From Thermodesulfobacteriota bacterium (GTDB lineage Bacteria; Desulfobacterota; DSM-4660; Desulfatiglandales; Desulfatiglandaceae), in contig JANQDY010000006.1 in NCBI GenBank assembly GCA_028278625.1, positions 26,355 to 90,354 of the forward strand: a stretch of DNA of 64,000 nt, read 5' to 3'. This document shows positions 16,673 through 24,643 of the stretch, one piece after another (positions within the stretch are counted from its first letter, which is position 1; every line of letters starts with the position of its first letter). Both the position numbers and the translations under genes were made by a program. The notes beneath the pieces are model-generated. The model was not told where the DNA came from and made no database searches. It worked only from the letters and a program-made list of their open reading frames with translations.

Positions 16673-17866
16673 TCAGGATTTCATGTTGAACTCAATTCCC
16701 AGCAGGGTCACGTCGTCTTGGGGTGGGATGGCATCGCCAAAGGACATAAGATCCTTAATGATCCCATCCGTATGTACTCTGATGGTCCCGCCCTTGGATT
16801 TCAGGATCCCCCCACGGAGGCGCTCTTGGCCATACAATTCTCCATCGCCGTTCCGGTATTCCGAGATGCCATCCGTATATAGAAACAGCCGATCTCCCGT
16901 TCCGATTTCCAGGCTCCCCTCCTGGAAAGGGAGTTCACTTCCCACACCGATGATGGTCCCACCCTCTTTAAGGAATTCCAGTTCCCCGTCCCTGCGCACG
17001 AGTACGGGGGGGGGATGGCCGGCGTTGCTGTAAGTGATGCGACCCGAAAGGGTGTCGATGATGATGTAACTCATGGTGAAGAACTTCTCGAAACGATCCA
17101 CGGGATATTCGCGATCAAGGGTTTCCAGTACCCTGGAAGGCCTTGCGATCCGTGGTTGAGCAGTGCCCGCTACCTTCTCTCTCAGCAAACGGTCATGTTG
17201 CGCGTGGAGCATCTGTGAAACGGAGACCGCCAGCATGGCGGCGGGAACCCCGTGTCCGCTCACATCCAGCATGTATACGCCCCAGTGATTCTCATCAAGG
17301 GGTACCACGTTGAAGATGTCACCACCGATTCTGTCGCAGGGCATGAACCGCCAAGCAATGCGGAGCGCGCTCGCCTCGGGAACAATCCTGGGCAGCAGGC
17401 TTCGCTGTATTTCAGCGGCGGCTTTTAAGTCCTCATCCAGTTTCCGCTGCTTATCAATCAGCTCGTTATTGGCGTGGAGTAACTCCTTTGTAAGCCTGGC
17501 GATTTTCAGATGGGCACGCACCCGTGCCAGAACCTCCCACCGGTCGAAGGGCTTTGTCACATAGTCAACACCACCTGAATCGAGCCCCTTTATCTTATCT
17601 TCCGTCTGGCTTTTGGCGGACAGGAATATGATGGGGATCCGGGCTGTTCTTGGATCCGCCTTCAGTTCTTTACAGACCTGGTAGCCATCCTTTTTGGGCA
17701 TCTCAATATCCAACAGTATGAGATCGGGAATCTTCATAACCGCCATCTCAAGGGCCTCTTCACCGTCTTTGGCCTCAATGGGTCCGTATCCTTCTTTCTT
17801 TAGAAGGGCCGCCAGGAACTTCCGGTTAGCTTTGTTGTCATCTACGATGAAAATGACTTCCCGCAT
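16673..17866 (-). CDS. Response regulator with SpoIIE/RsbU-type PP2C phosphatase output
   Basis: The 397-residue protein has an N-terminal receiver (1-120) with the acceptor aspartate in LILLDIEMPKKDG and the lysine in YVTKPFD. A coiled-coil linker (about 125-160) follows, then a SpoIIE-type phosphatase domain (about 175-395) with the metal motifs RIGGDIFNVVPL, YMLDVSGHGVPAAMLA and LFLYTDGISEYRN. Proteins of this type dephosphorylate STAS anti-anti-sigma factors when the receiver is phosphorylated. The RsbW-like kinase directly downstream would be the opposing activity. The activating histidine kinase is not evident nearby. Confidence 0.92.
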   Translation of the reverse strand: MREVIFIVDDNKANRKFLAALLKKEGYGPIEAKDGEEALEMAVMKIPDLILLDIEMPKKDGYQVCKELKADPRTARIPIIFLSAKSQTEDKIKGLDSGGVDYVTKPFDRWEVLARVRAHLKIARLTKELLHANNELIDKQRKLDEDLKAAAEIQRSLLPRIVPEASALRIAWRFMPCDRIGGDIFNVVPLDENHWGVYMLDVSGHGVPAAMLAVSVSQMLHAQHDRLLREKVAGTAQPRIARPSRVLETLDREYPVDRFEKFFTMSYIIIDTLSGRITYSNAGHPPPVLVRRDGELEFLKEGGTIIGVGSELPFQEGSLEIGTGDRLFLYTDGISEYRNGDGELYGQERLRGGILKSKGGTIRVHTDGIIKDLMSFGDAIPPQDDVTLLGIEFNMKS

Positions 17867-17927
17867 AGGGAGATTCCTTTTCTATCAGAGGGAGAGGCAT
17901 GCTTGGAAAAGACCGTCCCTGTTTTTG

Positions 17928-18980
17928 CTATTCTCCGTAATATTCCCGTATCCAGTCCTGATAAGCGCCGCTTTTCACCCCTTCGACCCATGGCCCGTTT
18001 TCCAAATACCACTTCAGGGTCTTTCTGATGCCGGATTGAAATGACTCCTCCGGTTCCCATCCCAATTCCTTTTGGAGCCTGCTCGCATCAATGGCATACC
18101 GCCGATCGTGCCCCAACCGGTCTTTCACGTAAGTGATCAGGGTACGTCTCGAAGGCTTTCCCTTCATGGCGGGAAGGGCATCGATCATATCACAAATCGT
18201 CTCCACGATTCGTATGTTCTCCATTTCATGGTTACCGCCGATGGTATAGGTCTCGCCTCTTTTGCCGTTTTTCATGATGGTCCAGACCGCCGTGCAATGG
18301 TCGCGAACGAAAAGCCAGTCACGGACATTCAGTCCATCCCCATAGACGGGCAGAGGCTTGTCTTCCATTGCATTTAGAATCATCAGCGGAATGAGTTTTT
18401 CGGGGAATTGATATGGCCCGTAGTTATTGGAGCAGTTGCTGATGGTGATGGGAAGCCCGTAAGTTTCATGATAGGCACGCACAAGGTGATCGGAAGACGC
18501 TTTGGAAGCGGAATAGGGGCTGTTGGGTTGATAGGGGGTGGTTTCGGAGAAGTATCCTTCCGGGCCCAAGCTTCCAAAGACCTCATCTGTGCTGATATGG
18601 TGAAACAGGGCCATCTGCCCCTGATGGTTCCGGGCCGCTTCCAGCAGGTTGAAGGTCCCCACGATGTTGGTCTTAATAAAAGCGTCGGGTCCCACAATTG
18701 AACGGTCCACATGGGATTCGGCGGCAAAATGACACACGGCATCCAGCTGGTACATATCAAAAAGGGAATCCATTCGTTTTCGATCACAGATGTCCGCCTT
18801 AACAAAGATATAGCGGTCACCGTACGTTTCTTGAACCTCCTTCAAGTTTTCCGGATTTCCCGCATAGGTCAGGCTGTCCACATTGATGACCCGCCCCTTA
18901 TAATCACTTTCATTTAAGAGATAATGAATGAAATTGGTTCCGATAAACCCGCAGCCGCCGGTCACCAGCATGTTTTCCAC
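17928..18980 (-). CDS. rmlB: dTDP-glucose 4,6-dehydratase
   Basis: RmlB/RfbB makes dTDP-4-keto-6-deoxyglucose, the second step of dTDP-L-rhamnose synthesis for O-antigen or exopolysaccharide. The 350-residue product has the NAD loop VTGGCGFIGTNFI, HFAAESHVDRSI, HISTDEVFG, the catalytic YSASK, and NNYGPYQFPEKLIPLMI, all standard. The start is GTG 18980, one base overlapping the rmlD TAG stop, so the two are translationally coupled. The divergent rmlC completes two further steps. rmlA (thymidylyltransferase) is not in this window. Confidence 0.96.
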   Translation of the reverse strand: MENMLVTGGCGFIGTNFIHYLLNESDYKGRVINVDSLTYAGNPENLKEVQETYGDRYIFVKADICDRKRMDSLFDMYQLDAVCHFAAESHVDRSIVGPDAFIKTNIVGTFNLLEAARNHQGQMALFHHISTDEVFGSLGPEGYFSETTPYQPNSPYSASKASSDHLVRAYHETYGLPITISNCSNNYGPYQFPEKLIPLMILNAMEDKPLPVYGDGLNVRDWLFVRDHCTAVWTIMKNGKRGETYTIGGNHEMENIRIVETICDMIDALPAMKGKPSRRTLITYVKDRLGHDRRYAIDASRLQKELGWEPEESFQSGIRKTLKWYLENGPWVEGVKSGAYQDWIREYYGE

Positions 18981-19855
18981 TATGTCACCTCACGAATCAA
19001 ACGATCTTTGAAGCTGTTAACAAATCGCACCAAATCGGTCCGCCAATCCCCCATGAGATTTAATCCCTCCTCCTTTAACCGTCGGTTTTCAAGAATGGAA
19101 TTTGTCGGCCGTTTGGCGGGGGTCGGATACTCTCTGGTGGTGCAGGGCACAAAAGCGTGGGGTATCTCCATTTCATTCAGGAAGGTGGTGGCGAGATCAT
19201 ACCAGCTGCAGAACCCTTCGCTCGTGGCGTGAAAAATGCCGTTAGCATTTTCAATCATCACCGTTTCAATCTGTTCCGCCAGCCGGTAAGACCACGTGGG
19301 GGAGCCAAACTGGTCATTGACGACTTTGACCTCTTTGCGGGCGTCTTGCAACGCCAGTTTGAGCATGGTTTTAAGGAAGTTCTGACCATGGATCCCGTAT
19401 AACCAGGCGGTTCTCAAAATGGCGTAACGATCCGTCTCCTCCATCACCGCCCTTTCCCCTTCCAGCTTGGTTACGCCGTAATAACTGCCGGGCTGGGGTC
19501 TGTCCGTTTCAGTGTAATGCTGGGGAACGGGTTTTTTCCCGTCAAACACATAATCCGTGGAAATGTGAATCATTGGCAATCCCCGCAGGGCGGCCGCCGC
19601 CGCCAGATACCTGGGGCCCGCCACATTGACCTTCCGGGCCAATGCCCTTTTGGTTTCGCATTCATCAACCTGCGTAAAGGCGGCACAGTTTATGATCACG
19701 TCCGGATGGAGACGCAGAACGCAGGCCGCTACCGCCCCGCCATCTGAAATATCAAGGACATCCAGGTCCAAAGGGATAACGTCGTGATTTTTTTCCAGCA
19801 CCCGGACGCAGTCCCGGCCCAATTGGCCGGTGCCACCGGTAATGAGTATCTTCAT
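18980..19855 (-). CDS. rmlD: dTDP-4-dehydrorhamnose reductase
   Basis: RmlD/RfbD performs the last reduction to dTDP-L-rhamnose. The 291-residue product has the nucleotide loop ILITGGTGQLGRDC, NCAAFTQVDECE, HISTDYVFDG, the catalytic tyrosine-lysine pair in YYGVTKLEGE, and AILRTAWLYG. ATG 19855 is chosen over a longer frame from 19915 because AAGGAG lies directly upstream and the family begins at MKILITG. It heads the rmlD-rmlB pair and is divergent from rmlC across 266 bp. Confidence 0.95.
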   Translation of the reverse strand: MKILITGGTGQLGRDCVRVLEKNHDVIPLDLDVLDISDGGAVAACVLRLHPDVIINCAAFTQVDECETKRALARKVNVAGPRYLAAAAALRGLPMIHISTDYVFDGKKPVPQHYTETDRPQPGSYYGVTKLEGERAVMEETDRYAILRTAWLYGIHGQNFLKTMLKLALQDARKEVKVVNDQFGSPTWSYRLAEQIETVMIENANGIFHATSEGFCSWYDLATTFLNEMEIPHAFVPCTTREYPTPAKRPTNSILENRRLKEEGLNLMGDWRTDLVRFVNSFKDRLIREVT

Positions 19856-20121
19856 GGTTCTCCTTAGAATCGGAAACGCTTTCCGTGTCCAGATTTCATT
19901 TCTGTGGATGGACACAGATTAAAACCTTCAGGACACAACGTGATCATAGTGAAAGACAAACAATCCAGTCAAGGAATTCGGCCATTTTTAAGTCTTTTTC
20001 GTTTAAAACCTTGTTATTGGGTCCGATTAAGTCTTTACTTGTGAAAAAGGGAAATGTAAAATTTGGACAAATTGAACCTTCACCCTAACCTCCTGGCATA
20101 GAAACCAGGGGCTGAGGATTT

Positions 20122-20694
20122 ATGAGAATGACGCTTAAATCAAATGAGACATCCCTTCCCGGAGTCATAATAATTGAGCCAGCGGTTTTTGAAGATGCCC
20201 GTGGATTCTTCATGGAGACTTTTCATTCAAAGAAATATCGCGACATCGGCATTTCCGGCCCTTTTGTCCAGGATAACCATTCCCATTCACGTCGGGGAAC
20301 ACTAAGAGGGCTCCATTATCAGCTAAAGCACCCCCAGGGCAAACTGGTCTATGTGGTCAAAGGAGAAATCCTGGACGTTGCCGTTGACATTCGCCGGGGT
20401 TCGCCGAGCTTTGGCAGATGGACCGCAAATCTGATTTCGGAAGAAAACAGGCGACAACTATACGTTCCCGAAGGATTTGCGCACGGCTTCTGCGTGTTGA
20501 GTGAATCGGCGGATGTGATCTATAAGTGTACTGATTGTTATGCTCCGGGAGATGAATACGGTCTCTTCTGGGCGGACGACACCGTTGATATCATCTGGCC
20601 CATTCGGGACCCCGTTCTTTCCCAAAAGGACTCGGACAATCCCATGCTGCGAGATATAGAGGAGGCCCATCTGCCCCCCTATGAAGGTCAATAG
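20122..20694 (+). CDS. rmlC: dTDP-4-dehydrorhamnose 3,5-epimerase
   Basis: RmlC/RfbC epimerises dTDP-4-keto-6-deoxyglucose at C3 and C5. The 190-residue cupin protein has PAVFEDARGFFMETFHSKKY, the DNHSHSRRGTLRGLHYQ segment with the catalytic histidine, GEILDVAVDIRRGSPSFG, and FAHGFCVLSESADVIYKCTD. GAGG lies four bases before ATG 20122; ATG 20128 is an alternative. The upstream 266 bp separates it from rmlD. That gap is A+T-rich and should hold both promoters, but I found only weak -10/-35 pairs there. Confidence 0.96.
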   Translation: MRMTLKSNETSLPGVIIIEPAVFEDARGFFMETFHSKKYRDIGISGPFVQDNHSHSRRGTLRGLHYQLKHPQGKLVYVVKGEILDVAVDIRRGSPSFGRWTANLISEENRRQLYVPEGFAHGFCVLSESADVIYKCTDCYAPGDEYGLFWADDTVDIIWPIRDPVLSQKDSDNPMLRDIEEAHLPPYEGQ

Positions 20695-20759
20695 AAAGAT
20701 CGCCACGGATTACCCTGGCGGCGAAACGGGTCGATTGTTCCCCTAAAACCCATCATTGG

Positions 20760-22289
20760 TCACATCACCGCACCGAATTGCCAGGGGATAAACTCATTAT
20801 CTCCGTACCCGTGACTTTCACTGAGGGTTCGTCGGCCTGAGGCGGTTTCCAGAATCAGATCGAAAAGGGCTTTTCCCATGGTTTGAATGCTGGCGGTTCC
20901 CTCCAAAACAGTGCCGCAGTTCATGTCCATATCATCTTTTAGGCTTTGGTACATGCTGCTGTTGGAGGCCAGCTTGATGGTGGGAGACGGCTTAAAACCG
21001 CACACCGTTCCGCGGCCCGTTGTAAAACAGATCAGATTGGCGCCGCCCGCGATCATTCCCGTAACGGACACCGGGTCATAGCCCGGCGTGTCCATGAACA
21101 CGAGTCCTTTTTCTGAAACCGGTTCTCCGTAGCCATAAACCGCCATGAGGTTGGTACCGCCTCCTTTGGCGGCCGCGCCAAGGGATTTTTCCAGGATGGT
21201 CGTCAATCCTCCCGCCTTATTGCCGGGGCTGGGGTTGTTATTAATGCTCCCGCCAAATTGGGCGGTATGGGACTCCCACCATCGAATATACCTGAGAAGC
21301 GCATCCCCCAAAAGAGGGCTGTCCGCCCGGCGGGTCAGGAGTTGTTCCGCACCATAAATCTCCGGCGTCTCACTTAAAATGGCCGTCCCCCCATGGCTGA
21401 TAAGAATGTCCACCGCGGCACCCAGAACGGGATTGGCGGTAATCCCTGAGTATGCGTCCGACCCACCGCATTCAAGACCCAGCTTGAGGTTCTCGGCGGA
21501 AACATCCGCTCTTTCGCTTTTATCGGCCCGCTCCAACATCTCCTCCACCATGGAAATGCCTTGTTCCACGGCCCGGGCGGTGCCGCCTGCCAGTTGAATA
21601 TCCAGCAAATGGAGATGATCGCCTGATTCCAGGCCCGTATTTTCAAGCAGGCAATTGAGATGATTCCCTTCACATCCCAGCCCCACCAGGAGAACACCGG
21701 CAAAATTGGGGTTTCGCGCATAACCCGCCATTGTTTTCTGAAGGAGACCAAAGCTCTCATTCTTGAAGCCCGCCGTGCAACCGGCGCCGTGAACCAGTGC
21801 CACAACCCCGTCCACATTTGGGTACCGTTTCATCACCTCTTTGTTAAACGCTTCCGCAATCCATTTGGAAACACTTGCCGAACAGCTCACGGTTGCCAGA
21901 ACACCCACATAATTGCGTGTTCCAACCGCACCGTTCTCCCTGACAATCCCCTTGAAAGTCGCCCGGTTTTCAGGGGGAACCATTTCCGTTGGCTTTTTGT
22001 CGGCACCAAATTCATATTCGCGATCAAAATCTTCCATCCTCACATTCTGGGTGTGTACATGTTCACCCGGCAGGATCCGCTGTGACGCAAAGCCGATGAT
22101 CTGCCCGTATTTCAGGATGGCCTGGCCCGGTTCCAATGGTGCAACCGCAATTTTGTGGCCCGCTGGAATTGCACCCAGGGATATCACGCCTGGAACACCC
22201 GTTTCCGTATGGGCCGTCATATCTTTGATGGCAACCACCACATTATCGTCAGGATGAAGTTGAATGGTTTTAAGAAACGTTTTTTTCAT
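20760..22289 (-). CDS. UxaA-family altronate/galactarate-type dehydratase
   Basis: The 509-residue protein combines an N-terminal SAF domain (about 1-95, with IQLHPDDNVVVAIKDM) and the large UxaA/GarD C-terminal domain. Visible motifs are GVLATVSCSASV, VVALVHGAGCTAG, VLLVGLGCEGN, LGLECGGSDAYSGITANPVLG, and GLTTILEKSLGAAAKGG. Conserved cysteines suggest the metal or Fe site known in the family. Members dehydrate sugar acids such as altronate or galactarate, or related hydroxy acids. The substrate is not decidable, and no other uronate genes are adjacent. A 16-bp perfect palindrome lies 37 bp upstream of the start. Some relatives act on (2R)-sulfolactate, so that is an alternative. Confidence 0.88.
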   Translation of the reverse strand: MKKTFLKTIQLHPDDNVVVAIKDMTAHTETGVPGVISLGAIPAGHKIAVAPLEPGQAILKYGQIIGFASQRILPGEHVHTQNVRMEDFDREYEFGADKKPTEMVPPENRATFKGIVRENGAVGTRNYVGVLATVSCSASVSKWIAEAFNKEVMKRYPNVDGVVALVHGAGCTAGFKNESFGLLQKTMAGYARNPNFAGVLLVGLGCEGNHLNCLLENTGLESGDHLHLLDIQLAGGTARAVEQGISMVEEMLERADKSERADVSAENLKLGLECGGSDAYSGITANPVLGAAVDILISHGGTAILSETPEIYGAEQLLTRRADSPLLGDALLRYIRWWESHTAQFGGSINNNPSPGNKAGGLTTILEKSLGAAAKGGGTNLMAVYGYGEPVSEKGLVFMDTPGYDPVSVTGMIAGGANLICFTTGRGTVCGFKPSPTIKLASNSSMYQSLKDDMDMNCGTVLEGTASIQTMGKALFDLILETASGRRTLSESHGYGDNEFIPWQFGAVM

Positions 22290-22326
22290 CTGGATTATCT
22301 CCGTTAAATGATAGAGCCATTATTTG

Positions 22327-22342
22327 AAAATGATATCATTTT
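22327..22342. promoter_or_regulatory. Perfect 16-bp palindrome, candidate operator of the dehydratase gene
   Basis: AAAATGATATCATTTT reads identically on both strands and lies 37 bp ahead of the UxaA-family start codon, where an operator for a GntR- or LacI-type regulator would be expected. No regulator gene is nearby, so the binding protein is unknown. Confidence 0.5.
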
Positions 22343-22385
22343 GTCTTTTTTGTCAAGAAATCAGTTGAAGGCAACGTCAAAGAAT

Positions 22386-22416
22386 GGGCCCTGAAATTCT
22401 ATTTACAGCAGGGCCC
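22386..22416. other. Hairpin GGGCCCTG / CAGGGCCC upstream of the slp pair
   Basis: A perfect 8-bp stem (22386-22393 with 22409-22416) encloses a 15-base loop. It has no T-run, so it is not a standard terminator. It may be a leader hairpin of the lipoprotein transcript or a protein-binding site in the divergent intergenic region. Confidence 0.35.
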
Positions 22417-22483
22417 TCCAATGCTACTATTTGTTAAACACCGTCCTTTACTAAAGAAATCCGTTTCGCTCAAAAAGGCCTTC

Positions 22484-23011
22484 ATGAATCTTCGAAAGAA
22501 CATCACAAATCTCTCTCTCACGCTTTTTGGCTGTTTCCTGTTTCTGTCGGCCTGTGCTAAAACCATCCCGCCTGAAGCCATGAACAATGTGGATCGCAAC
22601 ATCTCTTTCCAGACGCTGAGCAAAAATCCCGACGCCTTTCTGAGCAAGACCGTGCTATTGGGTGGTACCATCATCTCAACTGAAAACACGCCTCAAACGA
22701 CCACTTTCGTCGTTCTCCAACACGACCTGGATAGCGATTACAGACCGCTTGATAACGATCAATCCAGGGGAAGATTCCTGTTAAAGGTCCCGGAATTTCT
22801 CGATCCGGCCATTTACACGAAGGGAAGACGGATTACCGCCGCGGGGACAATAATGGGGAGGGAAATCCGCCAATTGGACGGGATTCCCTACAGCTATCCC
22901 GTTATCGAAAGGAACTATCTCCACCTGTGGCCCGAGGAAAACCTTTCGGATACCCAGCCCCGAGTCTATTTCGGCATCGGGATCGGGATTGGAAATTACC
23001 ATTACCGATGA
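22484..23011 (+). CDS. Slp-family outer-membrane lipoprotein (first of tandem pair)
   Basis: This 175-residue protein has a lipoprotein signal (LFGCFLFLSAC) and the Slp family pattern: VDRNISFQTLSKNPDAFLSKTVLLGGTI, GRFLLKVPEFLDP, and ITAAGTIMG near PYSYPVIE. Slp proteins are starvation- or acid-inducible outer-membrane lipoproteins of unclear mechanism. ATG 22484 is preferred to the in-frame ATG 22421 because the signal peptide begins there and AAGG precedes it. It is followed 16 bp later by a paralogue. The C-terminus is short and ends in a glycine/isoleucine-rich stretch. Confidence 0.88.
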   Translation: MNLRKNITNLSLTLFGCFLFLSACAKTIPPEAMNNVDRNISFQTLSKNPDAFLSKTVLLGGTIISTENTPQTTTFVVLQHDLDSDYRPLDNDQSRGRFLLKVPEFLDPAIYTKGRRITAAGTIMGREIRQLDGIPYSYPVIERNYLHLWPEENLSDTQPRVYFGIGIGIGNYHYR

Positions 23012-23027
23012 AAAGGGGTTTTCAGGG

Positions 23028-23579
23028 ATGAAACTGCTTTCAGCCATCATCGTATCAGGCTTTCTGTTGTGCACCTGTACCCCGGTTATTCCAAAGGCCG
23101 TGCTGCATGAGGTGAACCGGACCATCACCTATGAAGTCCTCAAGAAAGACCCTCTGGCCTACCAAGGTCAGATGGTCCTCTTGGCAGGGGTGATTGTCAA
23201 AACCACCAACAGGCCAGACGGCGCAACCCTTGAAGTTTATCAGACCCAAATGGATTGGGAAGACCGGCCCATTCATACGGACGTCTCCAAAGGCCGGTTT
23301 CTGGTGCACTACCACCGGTTTCTGGACCCCGAAATCTATAGTAAAAAAAGGGAGATAACCGTTGCGGGCAGAGTTATGGGCGTAAAGCCCCTGCCGCTGG
23401 GAGAAATGGCGTATCCCTACCCGGTCATTCAGGCGGAAGCCATTCATCTTTGGGAGAAACTGAAGCCCTATCCCTATGATCCCTACCCCTGGTATCCCAT
23501 GGGCGGGCCCTGGGGTCCTTGGGGCTTCTGGGGACCCTGGTACGGCCCCGGCCCTTATTGGTACGGGCCTTATTGGTAA
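23028..23579 (+). CDS. Slp-family lipoprotein with aromatic/proline-rich tail (second of pair)
   Basis: The 183-residue product is a paralogue of the upstream gene: lipobox in GFLLCTC, then VNRTITYEVLKKDPLAYQGQMVLLAGVI, GRFLVHYHRFLDP, ITVAGRVMG, and AYPYPVIQ. After the Slp domain it carries a tail (about 157-183) made almost only of Tyr, Pro, Trp, Gly and Phe, including WGPWGFWGPWYGPGPYWYG. Such tails occur in some Slp proteins and may interact with the membrane or peptidoglycan; this is inference. ATG 23028 fits the signal peptide better than the upstream in-frame 22989. The two genes likely form one transcript. Confidence 0.88.
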   Translation: MKLLSAIIVSGFLLCTCTPVIPKAVLHEVNRTITYEVLKKDPLAYQGQMVLLAGVIVKTTNRPDGATLEVYQTQMDWEDRPIHTDVSKGRFLVHYHRFLDPEIYSKKREITVAGRVMGVKPLPLGEMAYPYPVIQAEAIHLWEKLKPYPYDPYPWYPMGGPWGPWGFWGPWYGPGPYWYGPYW

Positions 23580-23617
23580 TACTGACCGGTATCGAAATCC
23601 TACTTCAATCTGGCAGT

Positions 23618-24580
23618 TCACCCCTCTTCCTTGCTGGCCACGGGAAGTATTGGCCGCTCATTCACCAGCAGTTGAAAGACATCGGCCCTGGCATAGTGCC
23701 CCACCACGTCAAAGTCGAATTTTCCCTGGGCAATCTCGCCCATATGGAGATCCGCGTAAAGGACCCCCTCACGGTCATACAGGGGTCCCGCAAGCACCTC
23801 TCCCATGGGTGAAATAATGGCGCTGCCGCCGCGACAGATGATATCGGGCTGATCTTTCAGGTCTTCCAGGCATTCCAGATCATCGGGAAACATATCAAGG
23901 GTCAGAAACTGATTGCACCCCAGAACAAAGCAACGGCCTTCACAGGCGATATGGCGAAGGGTACAGTGCCAGGTATCCCGGGCATCTGCGGTGGGCGCCA
24001 CATAGATTTCAACGCCTTTCCCATACATGGCCATTCGTGCCAGCGGCATGTAGTTTTCCCAACAGATCAAACCACCCAAACGCCCAAAACCGGTCTCAAA
24101 AACAGGCAGCGTGCTCCCGTCTCCCTCACCCCATATGAGGCGTTCGGATCCCGTGGGTTTGAGTTTCCTGTGTTTCCCCAGAAGCCGTCCGTCAGGACCG
24201 AAATAGAGCAAGGTGCAATAGAGGGTCCCCCGGCCTATCCGGCTCTCCCGTTCGATAACCCCGATTGCCAGGTAGGCGCCCGCTTCACGGGCCGCCGCCC
24301 CAAGAACCTCGGTAGCGGGTCCCGGTACCGGAACGGCATTCTCAAAGTAACGCTGGAAGGTACGCCGCCCCGCGGGACTCCGGTTGCCGATAACCGCACC
24401 GAATCCAAGCCCCCGCGGGTAAGCGGGAATAAAGGCTTCAGGAAAGAGGATGATGTCAACATTCTTTGATGAAACATCCTGGATCAGGTCGCACGCTTTC
24501 CGAATGCTCTCTTCCCTGTCAAACAATACGGGACTGGCTTGCACAACGGCCGCTTTCACAGTCTTTGCTTTTTCTCCCAT
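23618..24580 (-). CDS. Nitrilase (carbon-nitrogen hydrolase superfamily)
   Basis: The 320-residue enzyme has the Glu-Lys-Cys triad of the superfamily: Glu in ILFPEAFIPAY, Lys in GKHRKLKPTGSERLIWGEGDG, and nucleophile Cys173 in GGLICWENYMPLAR. The CWEN form and the PTGSERLIWG segment are those of true nitrilases, which hydrolyse organic nitriles to acids and ammonia, more than of amidases. AAGGAGG precedes ATG 24580. It lies 63 bp downstream of a Cys/Met-metabolism PLP enzyme on the same strand and may share its transcript. The natural nitrile is unknown. Confidence 0.92.
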   Translation of the reverse strand: MGEKAKTVKAAVVQASPVLFDREESIRKACDLIQDVSSKNVDIILFPEAFIPAYPRGLGFGAVIGNRSPAGRRTFQRYFENAVPVPGPATEVLGAAAREAGAYLAIGVIERESRIGRGTLYCTLLYFGPDGRLLGKHRKLKPTGSERLIWGEGDGSTLPVFETGFGRLGGLICWENYMPLARMAMYGKGVEIYVAPTADARDTWHCTLRHIACEGRCFVLGCNQFLTLDMFPDDLECLEDLKDQPDIICRGGSAIISPMGEVLAGPLYDREGVLYADLHMGEIAQGKFDFDVVGHYARADVFQLLVNERPILPVASKEEG

Positions 24581-24643
24581 GTTTCCTCCTTAATAAGCCG
24601 TCCTTGGAAAAAAACCACACGGATTTAAATCTCTTTCGTTCAT

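Noticed and set aside
19856..20121. Possible promoter pairs between rmlD and rmlC, such as TTGTTA with TTTACT
   Set aside because: Each box matches the consensus at only four positions and several equally weak pairs overlap.
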